From Alteromonadaceae bacterium UBA2620 (GTDB taxonomy: Bacteria > Pseudomonadota > Gammaproteobacteria > Enterobacterales > Alteromonadaceae): a DNA stretch of 14,354 nt. The notes below the pieces were generated by a model that was given only the letters and a program-made list of their open reading frames with translations, did no database searches and was not told the origin of the DNA. Numbering within the stretch: position 1 is the stretch's first letter; each line of letters begins with the position of its first letter. The stretch covers positions 1 through 14,354 of the forward strand of contig DDJQ01000117.1 of the NCBI GenBank assembly GCA_002339125.1, written 5' to 3'. The position numbers and the translations under genes were made by a program. Positions 1 through 7,241 of this stretch are shown piece by piece.

Positions 1-1274
1 TTATAACCACGGCGGTATTCAAACTTATCCACCGCTTTCATCAGACCAATGTTACCTTCCTGAATAAGATCAAGGAATTGCAGACCACGGTTGGTGTACT
101 TCTTAGCAATTGAAATAACCAGACGTAAGTTTGCCTCAACCATTTCTTTCTTGGCACGACGGGCTTTAGCTTCACCAATCGACATGCGACGGTTGATATC
201 CTTAATGTCGGCAATAACCAGACCGGTTTCTTGCTCAACCTGAGAAATCTTGCCAACACTGCGCTCGATTTCTTCTTTGTACGACTGTAACACGCCAGCA
301 TAAGGTGCGTTGCCAGACAGAATCGTATCTAACCATGCGGTAGACGTTTCGTTACCGGCGAAAGCTTTGATGAAGTCTTTCTTCGGCATTTTGGCGTGCA
401 TGACGCAGTACTTCATTACCAGACGTTCCTGGATGCGTACGCGGTCCATCATCTCACGCATATTGCGAACCAGACGATCGAACTGTTTTGGCACCAGGCG
501 GAATTCTTTAAAGATGTCGCTCAGTGCGTTAATTTCTTTACGCGAATCGGCGTGAGTACGACCTTTCGTTTCGATGACCTTGCGGGCAACCTGATACTGG
601 TCGCGTAATTCTGCAAACTTCTGGCGAGCTTCTTCCGGATCAACACCGGTATCATCCTCGTCATCATCATCGTCGTCGTCATCTTCGTCATCATCTTCGT
701 CGTCCAGTTCTTCCTGAGAAAGTTCTGAACCAACGTGTGTGGCGGTGGGGGCGAGGTCTTCTTCGTTATTCGGATCAACAAAGCCAGAAATGATATCGCT
801 CAAGCGAATTTCTTCTGCTTCGTAAAGGTCCCACTGATCGAGCAGGTATGTAATGGCTTCAGGGTATTCTGCAACAGAACACTGAACCTGATTAATACCG
901 TCTTCGATGCGTTTGGCGATTTCGATTTCGCCTTCACGGGTAAGGAGTTCTACGGTACCCATTTCACGCATGTACATGCGGACCGGGTCGGTGGTACGTC
1001 CAATTTCGCTTTCAACAGTAGCCAGCGCTTGTGCTGCCGCTTCTGCAACTTCTTCGTCAGTGGTGGTTTCCTGCATTAACAGTTCATCGGAATCCGGTGC
1101 TGATTCTGCTACCTGGATCCCCATGTCATTGATCATGCGGATGATATCTTCTATCTGATCCGAATCGACAATGTCTTGAGGCAGATGGTCGTTGACTTCA
1201 GAAAACGTCAAATAACCTTGTTCTTTACCTTTCGCAATCAGGAGTTTAATCTGAGACTGCTTGCTTTGCGCCAT
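1..1274 (-). CDS. rpoD: RNA polymerase sigma-70 factor RpoD, 5' part (runs off left edge)
   Basis: Primary sigma factor, which directs RNA polymerase core to housekeeping promoters. The first 424 codons are present; the gene is cut by the window edge, so regions 2.3 to 4.2 are missing. Visible parts: N-terminal region 1.1 (residues 1 to about 90, starting MAQSKQSQIKLLI), region 1.2 from about residue 95 (DPVRMYMREMG, LLTREGEIEIAKRIE), a long non-conserved region with an Asp/Glu-only tract near residues 190-209, and regions 2.1-2.2 at the end (EANLRLVISIAKKY, DLIQEGNIGLMKAVDKFEYR, the core-binding helix). It is the last gene of the rpsU-yqeY-dnaG-rpoD cluster. The start is ATG with AGGG about 7 bases upstream. 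The frame is open to the edge with no sign of damage. Identification is very secure. Confidence 0.97.
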   Translation of the reverse strand, partial: MAQSKQSQIKLLIAKGKEQGYLTFSEVNDHLPQDIVDSDQIEDIIRMINDMGIQVAESAPDSDELLMQETTTDEEVAEAAAQALATVESEIGRTTDPVRMYMREMGTVELLTREGEIEIAKRIEDGINQVQCSVAEYPEAITYLLDQWDLYEAEEIRLSDIISGFVDPNNEEDLAPTATHVGSELSQEELDDEDDDEDDDDDDDDEDDTGVDPEEARQKFAELRDQYQVARKVIETKGRTHADSRKEINALSDIFKEFRLVPKQFDRLVRNMREMMDRVRIQERLVMKYCVMHAKMPKKDFIKAFAGNETSTAWLDTILSGNAPYAGVLQSYKEEIERSVGKISQVEQETGLVIADIKDINRRMSIGEAKARRAKKEMVEANLRLVISIAKKYTNRGLQFLDLIQEGNIGLMKAVDKFEYRRGY

Positions 1275-1435
1275 ATACCCTACACTTTTCAAAAATTAAC
1301 CATTGCAATATGACCCGTCCAAATGTAAATCTATGACGGACCGAGGTAATAACGTTACAACTTACCTACGGTAGACTGCTTTTTTTGGTTTACGTTTAAT
1401 TGCCTGCCCATTGCGACGACGGCAGCGAATTACAC

Positions 1436-1465
1436 AGTATAACAGAAACACGGTTATTTTGACTA
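1436..1465 (-). promoter_or_regulatory. Candidate sigma-70 promoter for rpoD
   Basis: On the minus strand, TAGTCA (1465-1460) is followed after 18 bases by TATACT (1441-1436). The -10 matches the consensus at 5 of 6 positions, the -35 at 4 of 6. It would give rpoD a private transcript with a leader of about 155 bases, inside an otherwise empty 416-base gap after dnaG. In E. coli rpoD also has internal promoters, though there they lie within dnaG. This is inferred from sequence only. Confidence 0.45.
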
Positions 1466-1569
1466 CTACGGCGGCTACTTTTACCGCATCTAATTTTGCT
1501 GATAAGCCTTTCAAAACTTGCCGGTTCTGCCGTAATTGTGGTGCTAATTCGCCGTTAACTGGTCTGCCG

Positions 1570-1592
1570 GTCGCAAGCCCGTTGCCTGCGAC
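1570..1592 (-). other. Hairpin in dnaG-rpoD gap
   Basis: On the minus strand GTCGCAGGC and GCTTGCGAC can pair into a 9-bp stem (one G-U pair) around a 5-base loop. No U-run follows, so it is not a canonical intrinsic terminator. It lies about 100 bases after the dnaG stop and before the candidate rpoD promoter. It could be an RNA-processing or pausing site that sets the dnaG/rpoD ratio, but that is inference. Confidence 0.4.
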
Positions 1593-1690
1593 TAATGCCG
1601 AAGTCTGCTCCGGGTTCGTTGTTGCTTAGGCTTAAAGCCTTCACCGCAACTTTCAATACTTACACCCAATGCATAGGTTGCTGTGATGAA

Positions 1691-3481
1691 TTAACTGCTT
1701 TGCCGTTCCCGCATGAGCATAGTTAATTCCTGTTTTTCATCACTACTAAGCGCCTGAATTCTTGATTTTGACAACAATTGGTCAATGCGGCTATCGAAAT
1801 GCCAGTCTAACAGGCGGGCAAAGCAGTCCCGAAATACCCTTTGTGCGTCGGTCTCATCAATAAAGTGCTCCTGCACGAGTAACCGACCCAGACTCTTTGA
1901 ATAGGGGTGCTCGCGGAAGTTTTCAACCACTTGTGCAGTTTTAGCCTGCGGATGGCTGGCACAAAAACTGAACACATCCTGTAAAACACTGAGGCCGGCA
2001 ATCCCTGAACCGTTGAGAAATTCAGGCTGTACGGAATCACTACACTCTGCTGCCAGTGACGGATGTTCCAGCAACAATCTAATCATTACACTTATCGGCG
2101 ACAGGCGGGTTTTATTGATATTGCCGCCGTCATTTTTTTGCTGTCTGGAGGCCGCTGAGCCAGGGCTGGCATTGGCGGCGCGAATATCCCTATCGAGCTT
2201 AAAACGGTCGTACTCACCTACGTGTTTGCTGAGTTCTTCACTCAGCATCAGCTTTTGTTGTTCGCCGGCTACCTGGTCTATCAGTGGCTGGGCGGCTGAT
2301 TTCAGGGCAATTTTACCTTCCGGGGTACCTACAGAATGCTGCTTAAGTAAGGCATCAAAGAAAAAGGTCGATAGAGGCGTTGCCCTGGCGACCATTTCCT
2401 CAAAGGCTTCCTGACCAATCTGACGTACCATGGTATCAGGGTCTTCGCCATCCGGCAGAAACAGGAATTTTAACTGTACGCCATCCTTTAAGGCTGGCAG
2501 GGCATTTTCCACCGCGCGCCAGGCAGCATCTCTACCAGCCCGGTCGCCATCGTAACAACACACAATTTCCTGCGTACCACGCATTAGCATCGTCATATGA
2601 TCCTGAGTGGTCGCGGTACCGAGTGCAGCGGTAGCATACTGGATGCCATACTGACTTAGCGCTACCACATCCATATAACCCTCAACCACCATGATGCGCT
2701 GTAAGTTACGTTGCTGGCGGGTTTGGTAGTAGCCAAACAACTCGTATCCTTTATGAAAGATACGGGTTTCCGGTGAGTTCAGGTATTTCGGGCCATTGCC
2801 TTCCATAATCCGGCCACCAAAGCCACACACCCGGCCACGCTTATCACGAATCGGAAACATGATCCGGTCGCGAAAAAAGTCATACTGTTTGCCGTTGTCG
2901 TTTTGGTTTACCAGTTTCAGATCGAGTAACTGTTTTCTTAACGCGTTGTCGGTACCAAAGGTTTTGAGTACCGCATCCCAATCCGGCGGCGCGTAACCAA
3001 TTTCCCACTGCTTAACAATTTCGCCAGACAAACCGCGCTGCTTGAGATACTCCACCGCTTTACTGCCCTGGGCATGGTGTTTAAGCTGATGCTGGAAAAA
3101 GCGTGTGACCTTTTCCATTAACTGAAAGTCTGACTCGTTCTGCTGCTTGTCTTTGTTACTGGTAAAACGACCTGAACCTTGCTCCCTTGGCACTTCCAGG
3201 CCGTGCATCTTCGCCAGTTCTTCAATAGCTTCAACAAACTCCAGCCGGTCATAGTCCATCAGAAACGAAATGGCATTGCCATGCTCACCACAACCAAAGC
3301 AGTGATAAAACTGTTTATCCTGGCTTACGGTAAAAGAGGGCGTTTTTTCGTCGTGGAACGGGCAGCAGGCTGAATAGTTTTTCCCCGCTTTTTTGAGCCG
3401 GACACGGCTATCAACAATTTCAACGATGTCGGTACGGGCCAACAGATCGTCGATAAATTCGCGAGGGATTTTACCTGCCAT
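1691..3481 (-). CDS. dnaG: DNA primase DnaG
   Basis: Primase makes the RNA primers for lagging-strand synthesis at the replication fork, working with DnaB helicase. The protein has 596 residues, close to the E. coli length. The N-terminal zinc-binding domain has C40, H43, C61 and C64 (motifs CCPFHDEKTPSF and HCFGCGEHGN), the same positions as in E. coli. The catalytic core carries the Toprim acidic residues E267 (VVEGYMD), D311 and D313 (YDGDRAGRD), and D347/D349 (DGEDPD). The C-terminal part from about residue 450 is the variable helicase-interaction domain. The ATG start fits the family N terminus (MAGKIPREFIDDLL), though no clear Shine-Dalgarno precedes it, which may keep expression low. 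It lies 110 bases after the yqeY-like gene. Identification is very secure. Confidence 0.98.
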   Translation of the reverse strand: MAGKIPREFIDDLLARTDIVEIVDSRVRLKKAGKNYSACCPFHDEKTPSFTVSQDKQFYHCFGCGEHGNAISFLMDYDRLEFVEAIEELAKMHGLEVPREQGSGRFTSNKDKQQNESDFQLMEKVTRFFQHQLKHHAQGSKAVEYLKQRGLSGEIVKQWEIGYAPPDWDAVLKTFGTDNALRKQLLDLKLVNQNDNGKQYDFFRDRIMFPIRDKRGRVCGFGGRIMEGNGPKYLNSPETRIFHKGYELFGYYQTRQQRNLQRIMVVEGYMDVVALSQYGIQYATAALGTATTQDHMTMLMRGTQEIVCCYDGDRAGRDAAWRAVENALPALKDGVQLKFLFLPDGEDPDTMVRQIGQEAFEEMVARATPLSTFFFDALLKQHSVGTPEGKIALKSAAQPLIDQVAGEQQKLMLSEELSKHVGEYDRFKLDRDIRAANASPGSAASRQQKNDGGNINKTRLSPISVMIRLLLEHPSLAAECSDSVQPEFLNGSGIAGLSVLQDVFSFCASHPQAKTAQVVENFREHPYSKSLGRLLVQEHFIDETDAQRVFRDCFARLLDWHFDSRIDQLLSKSRIQALSSDEKQELTMLMRERQSS

Positions 3482-3591
3482 AGATTGTACTACGCTGCCA
3501 TGAAGTATTGGATTGCGGATACTTTATCAGGATATGTGGTAAGCGCAACGATCTGCGCCGCTACCATAAATGCCAGCGTGGGTTGAGTAAT

Positions 3592-4035
3592 TTACCCTAA
3601 ACGCTGTTTGATTTGGGCGCTCAGTGCGCCCATATCGGCCCGGCCTTGTACCTGGGGTTTTAACACACCCATCACCTTACCCATATCTTGCATGCCGCTG
3701 GCACCGGTTGAAGCCATAGCTTCATCGATCAGCACGGCAATTTCCTCTTCTGTAAGAGGCTGGGGCAGGAAAGACTCGAGTTCGACAATCTCTGAGCGCT
3801 CAGTTTGCGCCAGGTCTTCACGACCTGCCGAATCGTACTGCGCGGCAGCATCCTGGCGTTGCTTAACCATCTTGGTTAACACTGCCAGGATATCAGAATC
3901 GCCTAAAGTTACCTGCTCATCGATTTCTTTTTGCTTAATAGCTGCTAACGCCATGCGAATAGTGCCAAGACGGACCTTGTTTTTTGCCCGCATTGCCTCT
4001 TTTTGTGCATTTTTTAAATCGTCGATTAGCGCCAT
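3592..4035 (-). CDS. GatB/YqeY domain-containing protein
   Basis: A 147-residue soluble protein of the YqeY family, related to the C-terminal tRNA-binding tail of the GatB amidotransferase subunit. The family's own role is not established. It shows the usual pattern: N-terminal basic helices (LIDDLKNAQKEAMRAK, then RLGTIRMALAAIKQKEID), a central KQRQDAAAQY segment, the LESFLPQPLTEEEI signature, and the glycine-rich C terminus with MGKVMGVLKPQVQGRADM. It sits between rpsU and dnaG, an arrangement also known in Pseudomonas and other gammaproteobacteria but absent from E. coli. The ribosome-binding site is weak (GAG about 8 bases upstream). No deviation from the family is visible. Confidence 0.93.
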   Translation of the reverse strand: MALIDDLKNAQKEAMRAKNKVRLGTIRMALAAIKQKEIDEQVTLGDSDILAVLTKMVKQRQDAAAQYDSAGREDLAQTERSEIVELESFLPQPLTEEEIAVLIDEAMASTGASGMQDMGKVMGVLKPQVQGRADMGALSAQIKQRLG

Positions 4036-4071
4036 AAGTTACTCAGTCGATAGTTGCTTACAGGTTTTTTT

Positions 4072-4089
4072 GCTGCATGTTATTGCAGC
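4072..4089 (-). other. Hairpin in rpsU-yqeY spacer
   Basis: GCTGCA and TGCAGC pair into a perfect 6-bp stem with a 6-base loop in the 74-base gap after rpsU. On the transcribed (minus) strand it is followed by seven A residues, not U, so it cannot act as a standard terminator there. A cleavage or attenuation role, as suggested by the known terminator after E. coli rpsU, is only a guess. Confidence 0.35.
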
Positions 4090-4109
4090 TAAACTGGACT
4101 AAAGGTGTA

Positions 4110-4325
4110 TTAATACAGTTTTACGCGACGTGCGTTTTCGCGAGCCAGCTTTTTCAGGTGACGCTTTTTAGCAGCTGCTTTCTTGCGCTTACGTTCCCAA
4201 GTTGGCTTTTCGAAAAATTCACGACGACGAACTTCTGACAGAACACCGGCTTTTTCACAAGAACGCTTAAAACGACGCAGTGCTACGTCAAATGGCTCGT
4301 TTTCTCTAACTTTAACGATAGGCAT
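4110..4325 (-). CDS. rpsU: 30S ribosomal protein bS21
   Basis: Small, very basic 71-residue protein of the 30S subunit that helps base-pairing between mRNA and the 3' end of 16S rRNA during initiation. The sequence MPIVKVRENEPFDVALRRF, then KRSCEKAGVLSEVRRREFFE and a Lys/Arg-rich C terminus ending in RRVKLY, is typical and full length. The ATG is preceded by a strong GAGGTGA Shine-Dalgarno 7 bases upstream. It is the first gene of the macromolecular-synthesis operon and diverges from tsaD, as in E. coli. A near-consensus promoter precedes it, and its leader can form alternative hairpins. Confidence 0.98.
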   Translation of the reverse strand: MPIVKVRENEPFDVALRRFKRSCEKAGVLSEVRRREFFEKPTWERKRKKAAAKKRHLKKLARENARRVKLY

Positions 4326-4356
4326 TAAAAATTCACCTCAAAACTTAACAGGATGT

Positions 4357-4396
4357 CCGGGTTAAAATAGGTACTTTTAAACCACCCGGGTTAAAA
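4357..4396 (-). repeat. Direct repeat with alternative hairpins in the rpsU leader
   Basis: On the minus strand the 11-base sequence TTTTAACCCGG occurs twice (4396-4386 and 4367-4357), 29 bases apart, both downstream of the predicted rpsU transcription start. The segment TTTAAAA between them (4381-4375) can pair with TTTTAA of the first copy. Alternatively, together with the preceding CCGGG, it can pair with the whole second copy. The two folds exclude each other and lie just ahead of the Shine-Dalgarno. A regulatory role is inferred, not shown. Confidence 0.5.
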
Positions 4397-4406
4397 ATGG
4401 TGCGAA

Positions 4407-4435
4407 ATTCTAATCATTCACGCCCAGGATGTAAA
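4407..4435 (-). promoter_or_regulatory. Sigma-70 promoter of rpsU operon
   Basis: TTTACA (4435-4430), an exact 17-base spacer, then TAGAAT (4412-4407) on the minus strand; each hexamer matches the consensus at 5 of 6 positions. Transcription would start near 4400, giving a leader of about 75 bases. It is the best promoter match seen in the window, as expected for a ribosomal-protein operon. Confidence 0.8.
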
Positions 4436-4443
4436 GTCTTAGT

Positions 4444-4475
4444 GTTAAAAAAATAGCCAAAACGCCCCATATAAT
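4444..4475 (+). promoter_or_regulatory. Candidate promoter of tsaD
   Basis: A perfect TATAAT lies at 4470-4475 on the plus strand, about 100 bases before the tsaD start. The -35 side is poor: the best match is TTAAAA at 4445-4450 with an overlong 19-base spacer. The A-rich stretch at 4447-4453 may help. Back to back with the rpsU promoter. Confidence 0.5.
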
Positions 4476-4575
4476 ACACCCAATGCACCGTAGTGGCCTG
4501 AATTCACCAATTCGGTTAAACTTCGCAGCCAGTCACCCCTGCTAAATCTGATCAACTAAAGGCAAACAGAACACT

Positions 4576-5592
4576 ATGCGCGTATTAGGTATTGAGACAT
4601 CCTGTGATGAAACCGGTATTGCTGTTTATGACGACGAACAGGGGCTTCTGTCGCATACCTTATATAGTCAGGTTAAGTTGCACGCCGATTACGGTGGCGT
4701 AGTGCCGGAACTGGCATCCCGAGACCATGTGCGCAAAATTGTCCCGCTGATTCAAAAAGCGTTGAGCGATGCAGGTTCCTCTTCTGATGATATCGATGGT
4801 ATTGCCTATACTCGCGGGCCCGGTCTGGTTGGCGCATTACTGGTCGGCGCCTCAGTAGGACGCTCGTTAGCTTATGCCTGGGATGTGCCGACCATTGGCG
4901 TGCATCATATGGAAGGGCATTTGTTAGCCCCAATGCTGGAAGATAACCCGCCGCCGTTTCCTTTCGTTGCGCTGCTGGTGTCTGGCGGTCATTCCATGCT
5001 GGTGCGGGTAGATGGTATCGGCAGTTATGAATTACTCGGTGAGTCTATCGACGACGCCGCCGGTGAAGCCTTTGATAAAACGGCCAAGCTGCTGGGGTTG
5101 GATTATCCGGGGGGGCCGCTGCTCGCAAAGTTGGCCGATCAGGGAGAAGGCGGCCACTACAGTTTTCCGCGCCCGATGACCGACCGCCCTGGTCTGGACT
5201 TTAGCTTCAGTGGTCTTAAAACCTTTGCTGCCAATACTATTCGCGACGCCGACGGCAATGATAAAACCAAGGCTAATATTGCCTTTGCTTTTCAGGAAGC
5301 GGTAATCGATACCCTGATTATTAAGTGTAAAAGGGCACTTAAACAAACCGGACTGAAACGATTGGTGATAGCCGGGGGTGTGAGTGCCAACACTTCGCTA
5401 CGTACTGCCATGACCAAATTAATGCAGGATATCAACGGCGAAGTGTATTACCCGGGCTTAAGTTTTTGTACCGATAATGGCGCAATGATAGCGTATGCGG
5501 GCTTGCAGCGACTCAAAGCAGGTGAAACCACTCCTCTGTCAGAATCGGTCGTTCCTCGCTGGCCGCTTGATTCGTTAACACCAGTGTCATAA
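4576..5592 (+). CDS. tsaD: tRNA N6-adenosine threonylcarbamoyltransferase TsaD
   Basis: TsaD transfers the threonylcarbamoyl group from TC-AMP to A37 of ANN-decoding tRNAs, in a complex with TsaB and TsaE. It has 338 residues, against 337 in E. coli. Family features are all present: the N-terminal GIETSCDETG, the metal-binding H111 and H115 (HHMEGH), D300 (SFCTDNGAM), and conserved SGGHSML, FDKTAKLLGL, DFSFSGLKT and AGGVSANTSLR segments. It is divergent from rpsU, the same arrangement as in E. coli. The ATG gives the canonical N terminus although the nearest purine tract (AAAGG) is rather far upstream. The next gene begins 44 bases after the stop, so tsaD may head a longer transcript. Essential in most bacteria. 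Confidence 0.98.
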   Translation: MRVLGIETSCDETGIAVYDDEQGLLSHTLYSQVKLHADYGGVVPELASRDHVRKIVPLIQKALSDAGSSSDDIDGIAYTRGPGLVGALLVGASVGRSLAYAWDVPTIGVHHMEGHLLAPMLEDNPPPFPFVALLVSGGHSMLVRVDGIGSYELLGESIDDAAGEAFDKTAKLLGLDYPGGPLLAKLADQGEGGHYSFPRPMTDRPGLDFSFSGLKTFAANTIRDADGNDKTKANIAFAFQEAVIDTLIIKCKRALKQTGLKRLVIAGGVSANTSLRTAMTKLMQDINGEVYYPGLSFCTDNGAMIAYAGLQRLKAGETTPLSESVVPRWPLDSLTPVS

Positions 5593-5636
5593 AAAAGGTG
5601 TTATCTTATGCTTTTTAATTGATATCAAAGCCTTTT

Positions 5637-6851
5637 ATGACATTTTTTAGCTGGCGCAGTCTACTTGGCTGCCTGATTCTTGTTAGCCTGAAAGTACATG
5701 CTGAACGTCCGGAACAGCATGTGGTATTAATCTCAATCGATGGCTTTCGTCACGACTATATCGAAAAGCACCAGGCCCGGGCGATGGCTAATATTGCCGC
5801 TCGCGGTGTTCGCGCTGAAAGCATGCAGCCGGTGTATCCGGCCAATACTTTTCCTAATCATATTTCGCTGCTGACCGGCCTGTTGCCAGTTAATCACGGT
5901 ATTGTGAACAACCGTTTTTATGATAAAAGCCGCCATGCATACTACTCCATGGGTGAAGCTTATAAAGACAGCTCCTGGATCACAGCGATGCCGTTCTGGA
6001 ATCTGGTGGAAACCCATGGTTACCCGGCAGCAACTTACTTCTGGCCGGAGTCCGACGCACGGATTGGCGGGCAGTTACCTTCTTATCATTTTCACTATTC
6101 CAAATATTCAGACTATCAGCAGCGCATTGATCAGATCATTGAATGGCTGACCTATCCGGATGCAACCCGCCCGGTGTTTATTGCCGGTTACTTCTCTTTA
6201 GTCGATACCGTGGGGCACGATTATGGTCCGGACGCACCGCAGACTTTTGCCGCCGTGCAAAAAATCGATGCACTGATTGGTCAGTTGTATGAGCGTATTC
6301 AGGCTTTGCCAATAAAGGTCAACCTGATCCTGGTGTCTGACCACGGCATGAACGCAGTAGATACCAGCCGGATAATTTACCAGGACGAGCTGAATATCAG
6401 CGATGACTTTCTGATACTCAACGAAGGCGAACAAATACTGTTGTATGCCAAGGACGGCGTCAGTGAGGCGACCGTTAAAGCGCAGGAAGAGGCGTTGCGA
6501 GCATTAGCATTACCCGGTGTAAAAGTGTTTGATGAGCATCAACGAAAGCATTATCACATGCCGCATAATCCGCGCACCGGTGATATTATTATTACCATTG
6601 ATGCGCCGGCCCGTTTTGCCAAAAATAAAGACAGTCGTATCGGCCCCGGCGGTCATGGCTATTTGCCTGAACATCCGGATATGGGAGCCACTTTTGTCGC
6701 TGCAGGTCCTGCTTTCAAGCAGGGAGCACGACTACCGCGCTTCAGTAACCTGGAAGTATACCCGGCACTGGCAAAAGTGCTGGGGCTTGAGTTGCTCCGT
6801 CCCATCGACGGCAAACTGGATGTGCTCAATCAGGCGCTGGCTGAACAATAA
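5637..6851 (+). CDS. Secreted nucleotide pyrophosphatase/phosphodiesterase (alkaline phosphatase superfamily)
   Basis: Probable zinc-dependent periplasmic phosphodiesterase of the ectonucleotide pyrophosphatase/phosphodiesterase family, which cleaves nucleotide or other phosphodiester bonds. The true substrate is unknown. From the ATG at 5637 the protein has 404 residues with a Sec signal peptide (WRSLLGCLILVSLKVHA, likely cleaved after A22). All metal-site residues are visible: D35 (SIDGF), nucleophile T71 (PANTFPNH), D190 and H194 (LVDTVGHDYGPD), D235 and H236 (VSDHGM), and H340 (GPGGHGY). A TTG at 5619 in the same frame would add six residues but has no ribosome-binding site, so I prefer the ATG, which has AAAG upstream. 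It follows tsaD by 44 bases and precedes the AhpD-like gene by 16. It could supply phosphate or nucleosides from extracellular nucleotides. Confidence 0.9.
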   Translation: MTFFSWRSLLGCLILVSLKVHAERPEQHVVLISIDGFRHDYIEKHQARAMANIAARGVRAESMQPVYPANTFPNHISLLTGLLPVNHGIVNNRFYDKSRHAYYSMGEAYKDSSWITAMPFWNLVETHGYPAATYFWPESDARIGGQLPSYHFHYSKYSDYQQRIDQIIEWLTYPDATRPVFIAGYFSLVDTVGHDYGPDAPQTFAAVQKIDALIGQLYERIQALPIKVNLILVSDHGMNAVDTSRIIYQDELNISDDFLILNEGEQILLYAKDGVSEATVKAQEEALRALALPGVKVFDEHQRKHYHMPHNPRTGDIIITIDAPARFAKNKDSRIGPGGHGYLPEHPDMGATFVAAGPAFKQGARLPRFSNLEVYPALAKVLGLELLRPIDGKLDVLNQALAEQ

Positions 6852-6867
6852 CCAAGAGGTCTTGATA

Positions 6868-7218
6868 ATGAGTAAGTCTTACCCTGAAATTACCCAACGT
6901 ATTTCCAGTAATTTAAAAGCGTTACGCAGTGACATCAGCGATACCATGCAGGGATTCTCTGCTATGGCGCAAGCCGCTACCAAAGACGGCGTGCTGGACA
7001 AGAAGACCAAAGAACTCATCGCCCTGGCAATTGGCGTATCTACCCGCTGTGACGGCTGCATCGGCTTTCACGTTAAAGCGCTGGTAGAACTTGGCGCAAC
7101 CAAACAGGAAATTGAGGAAACGCTGGGCATGGCGGTTTATATGGGCGGTGGCCCGTCACTGATGTATGCCGCAGATGCCATGCTGGCTTATGAACAGTTC
7201 AGTGAAGCGAGCGCTTAA
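6868..7218 (+). CDS. Carboxymuconolactone decarboxylase/AhpD-like family protein
   Basis: A 116-residue all-helical protein of the AhpD-like fold. The motif CDGCIGFH places the paired cysteines at C61 and C64 and the conserved histidine at H68, the arrangement that gives AhpD-type proteins their disulfide-reducing or peroxidase activity. It is therefore more likely redox-active than a true carboxymuconolactone decarboxylase. Conserved KELIALAIGV, LVELGATKQEIEETL and a glycine-rich MGGGPSLMYAADAM follow. The start at 6868 is fixed by AGAGGT 7 bases upstream; an open frame extends further upstream but overlaps the preceding gene. It lies 16 bases after the phosphodiesterase gene and 23 before a thioredoxin-domain gene. 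The partner reductant is unknown. Confidence 0.9.
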   Translation: MSKSYPEITQRISSNLKALRSDISDTMQGFSAMAQAATKDGVLDKKTKELIALAIGVSTRCDGCIGFHVKALVELGATKQEIEETLGMAVYMGGGPSLMYAADAMLAYEQFSEASA

Positions 7219-7241
7219 TCATTCTTGCCGGGGGTACCGGC

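Larger units (their letters stand above)
1275..1690. other. Gene-free gap between dnaG and rpoD
   Basis: 416 bases with no convincing gene. Read on the minus strand it carries a candidate rpoD promoter, a hairpin and the rpoD ribosome-binding site, listed separately where useful. It also contains a short near-palindrome, aggcttaaagcct, at 1628-1640. The only open frame of any length here (plus strand 1411-1629) is low-complexity and antisense to the operon. It lacks a good ribosome-binding site and resembles nothing I recognise, so I do not call it. Confidence 0.6.

Noticed and set aside
310..1158. Several plus-strand and alternative-frame open frames across rpoD
   Set aside because: All overlap the conserved rpoD coding sequence in other frames and show compositional artefacts of that gene.
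1360..1387. Intrinsic terminator on the plus strand (CTACGGTAG followed by a T-run)
   Set aside because: The stem is only 4 bp, it is offset from the T-run, and no plus-strand gene precedes it.
1411..1629. Plus-strand open frame of 72 codons in the dnaG-rpoD gap
   Set aside because: Antisense to the operon, no clear ribosome-binding site, Thr/Ala-rich low-complexity product, no family recognised. The gap is better explained as an rpoD leader.
5593..5618. Terminator after tsaD (AAAAAG and CTTTTT arms)
   Set aside because: The stem would be only 6 A/T-rich pairs with a 13-base loop and no GC core, too weak to stop transcription convincingly.
6529..6867. Upstream in-frame extension of the AhpD-like gene
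   Set aside because: It lies wholly inside the phosphodiesterase gene in another frame; the ATG at 6868 has a good AGAGGT and gives the usual length.
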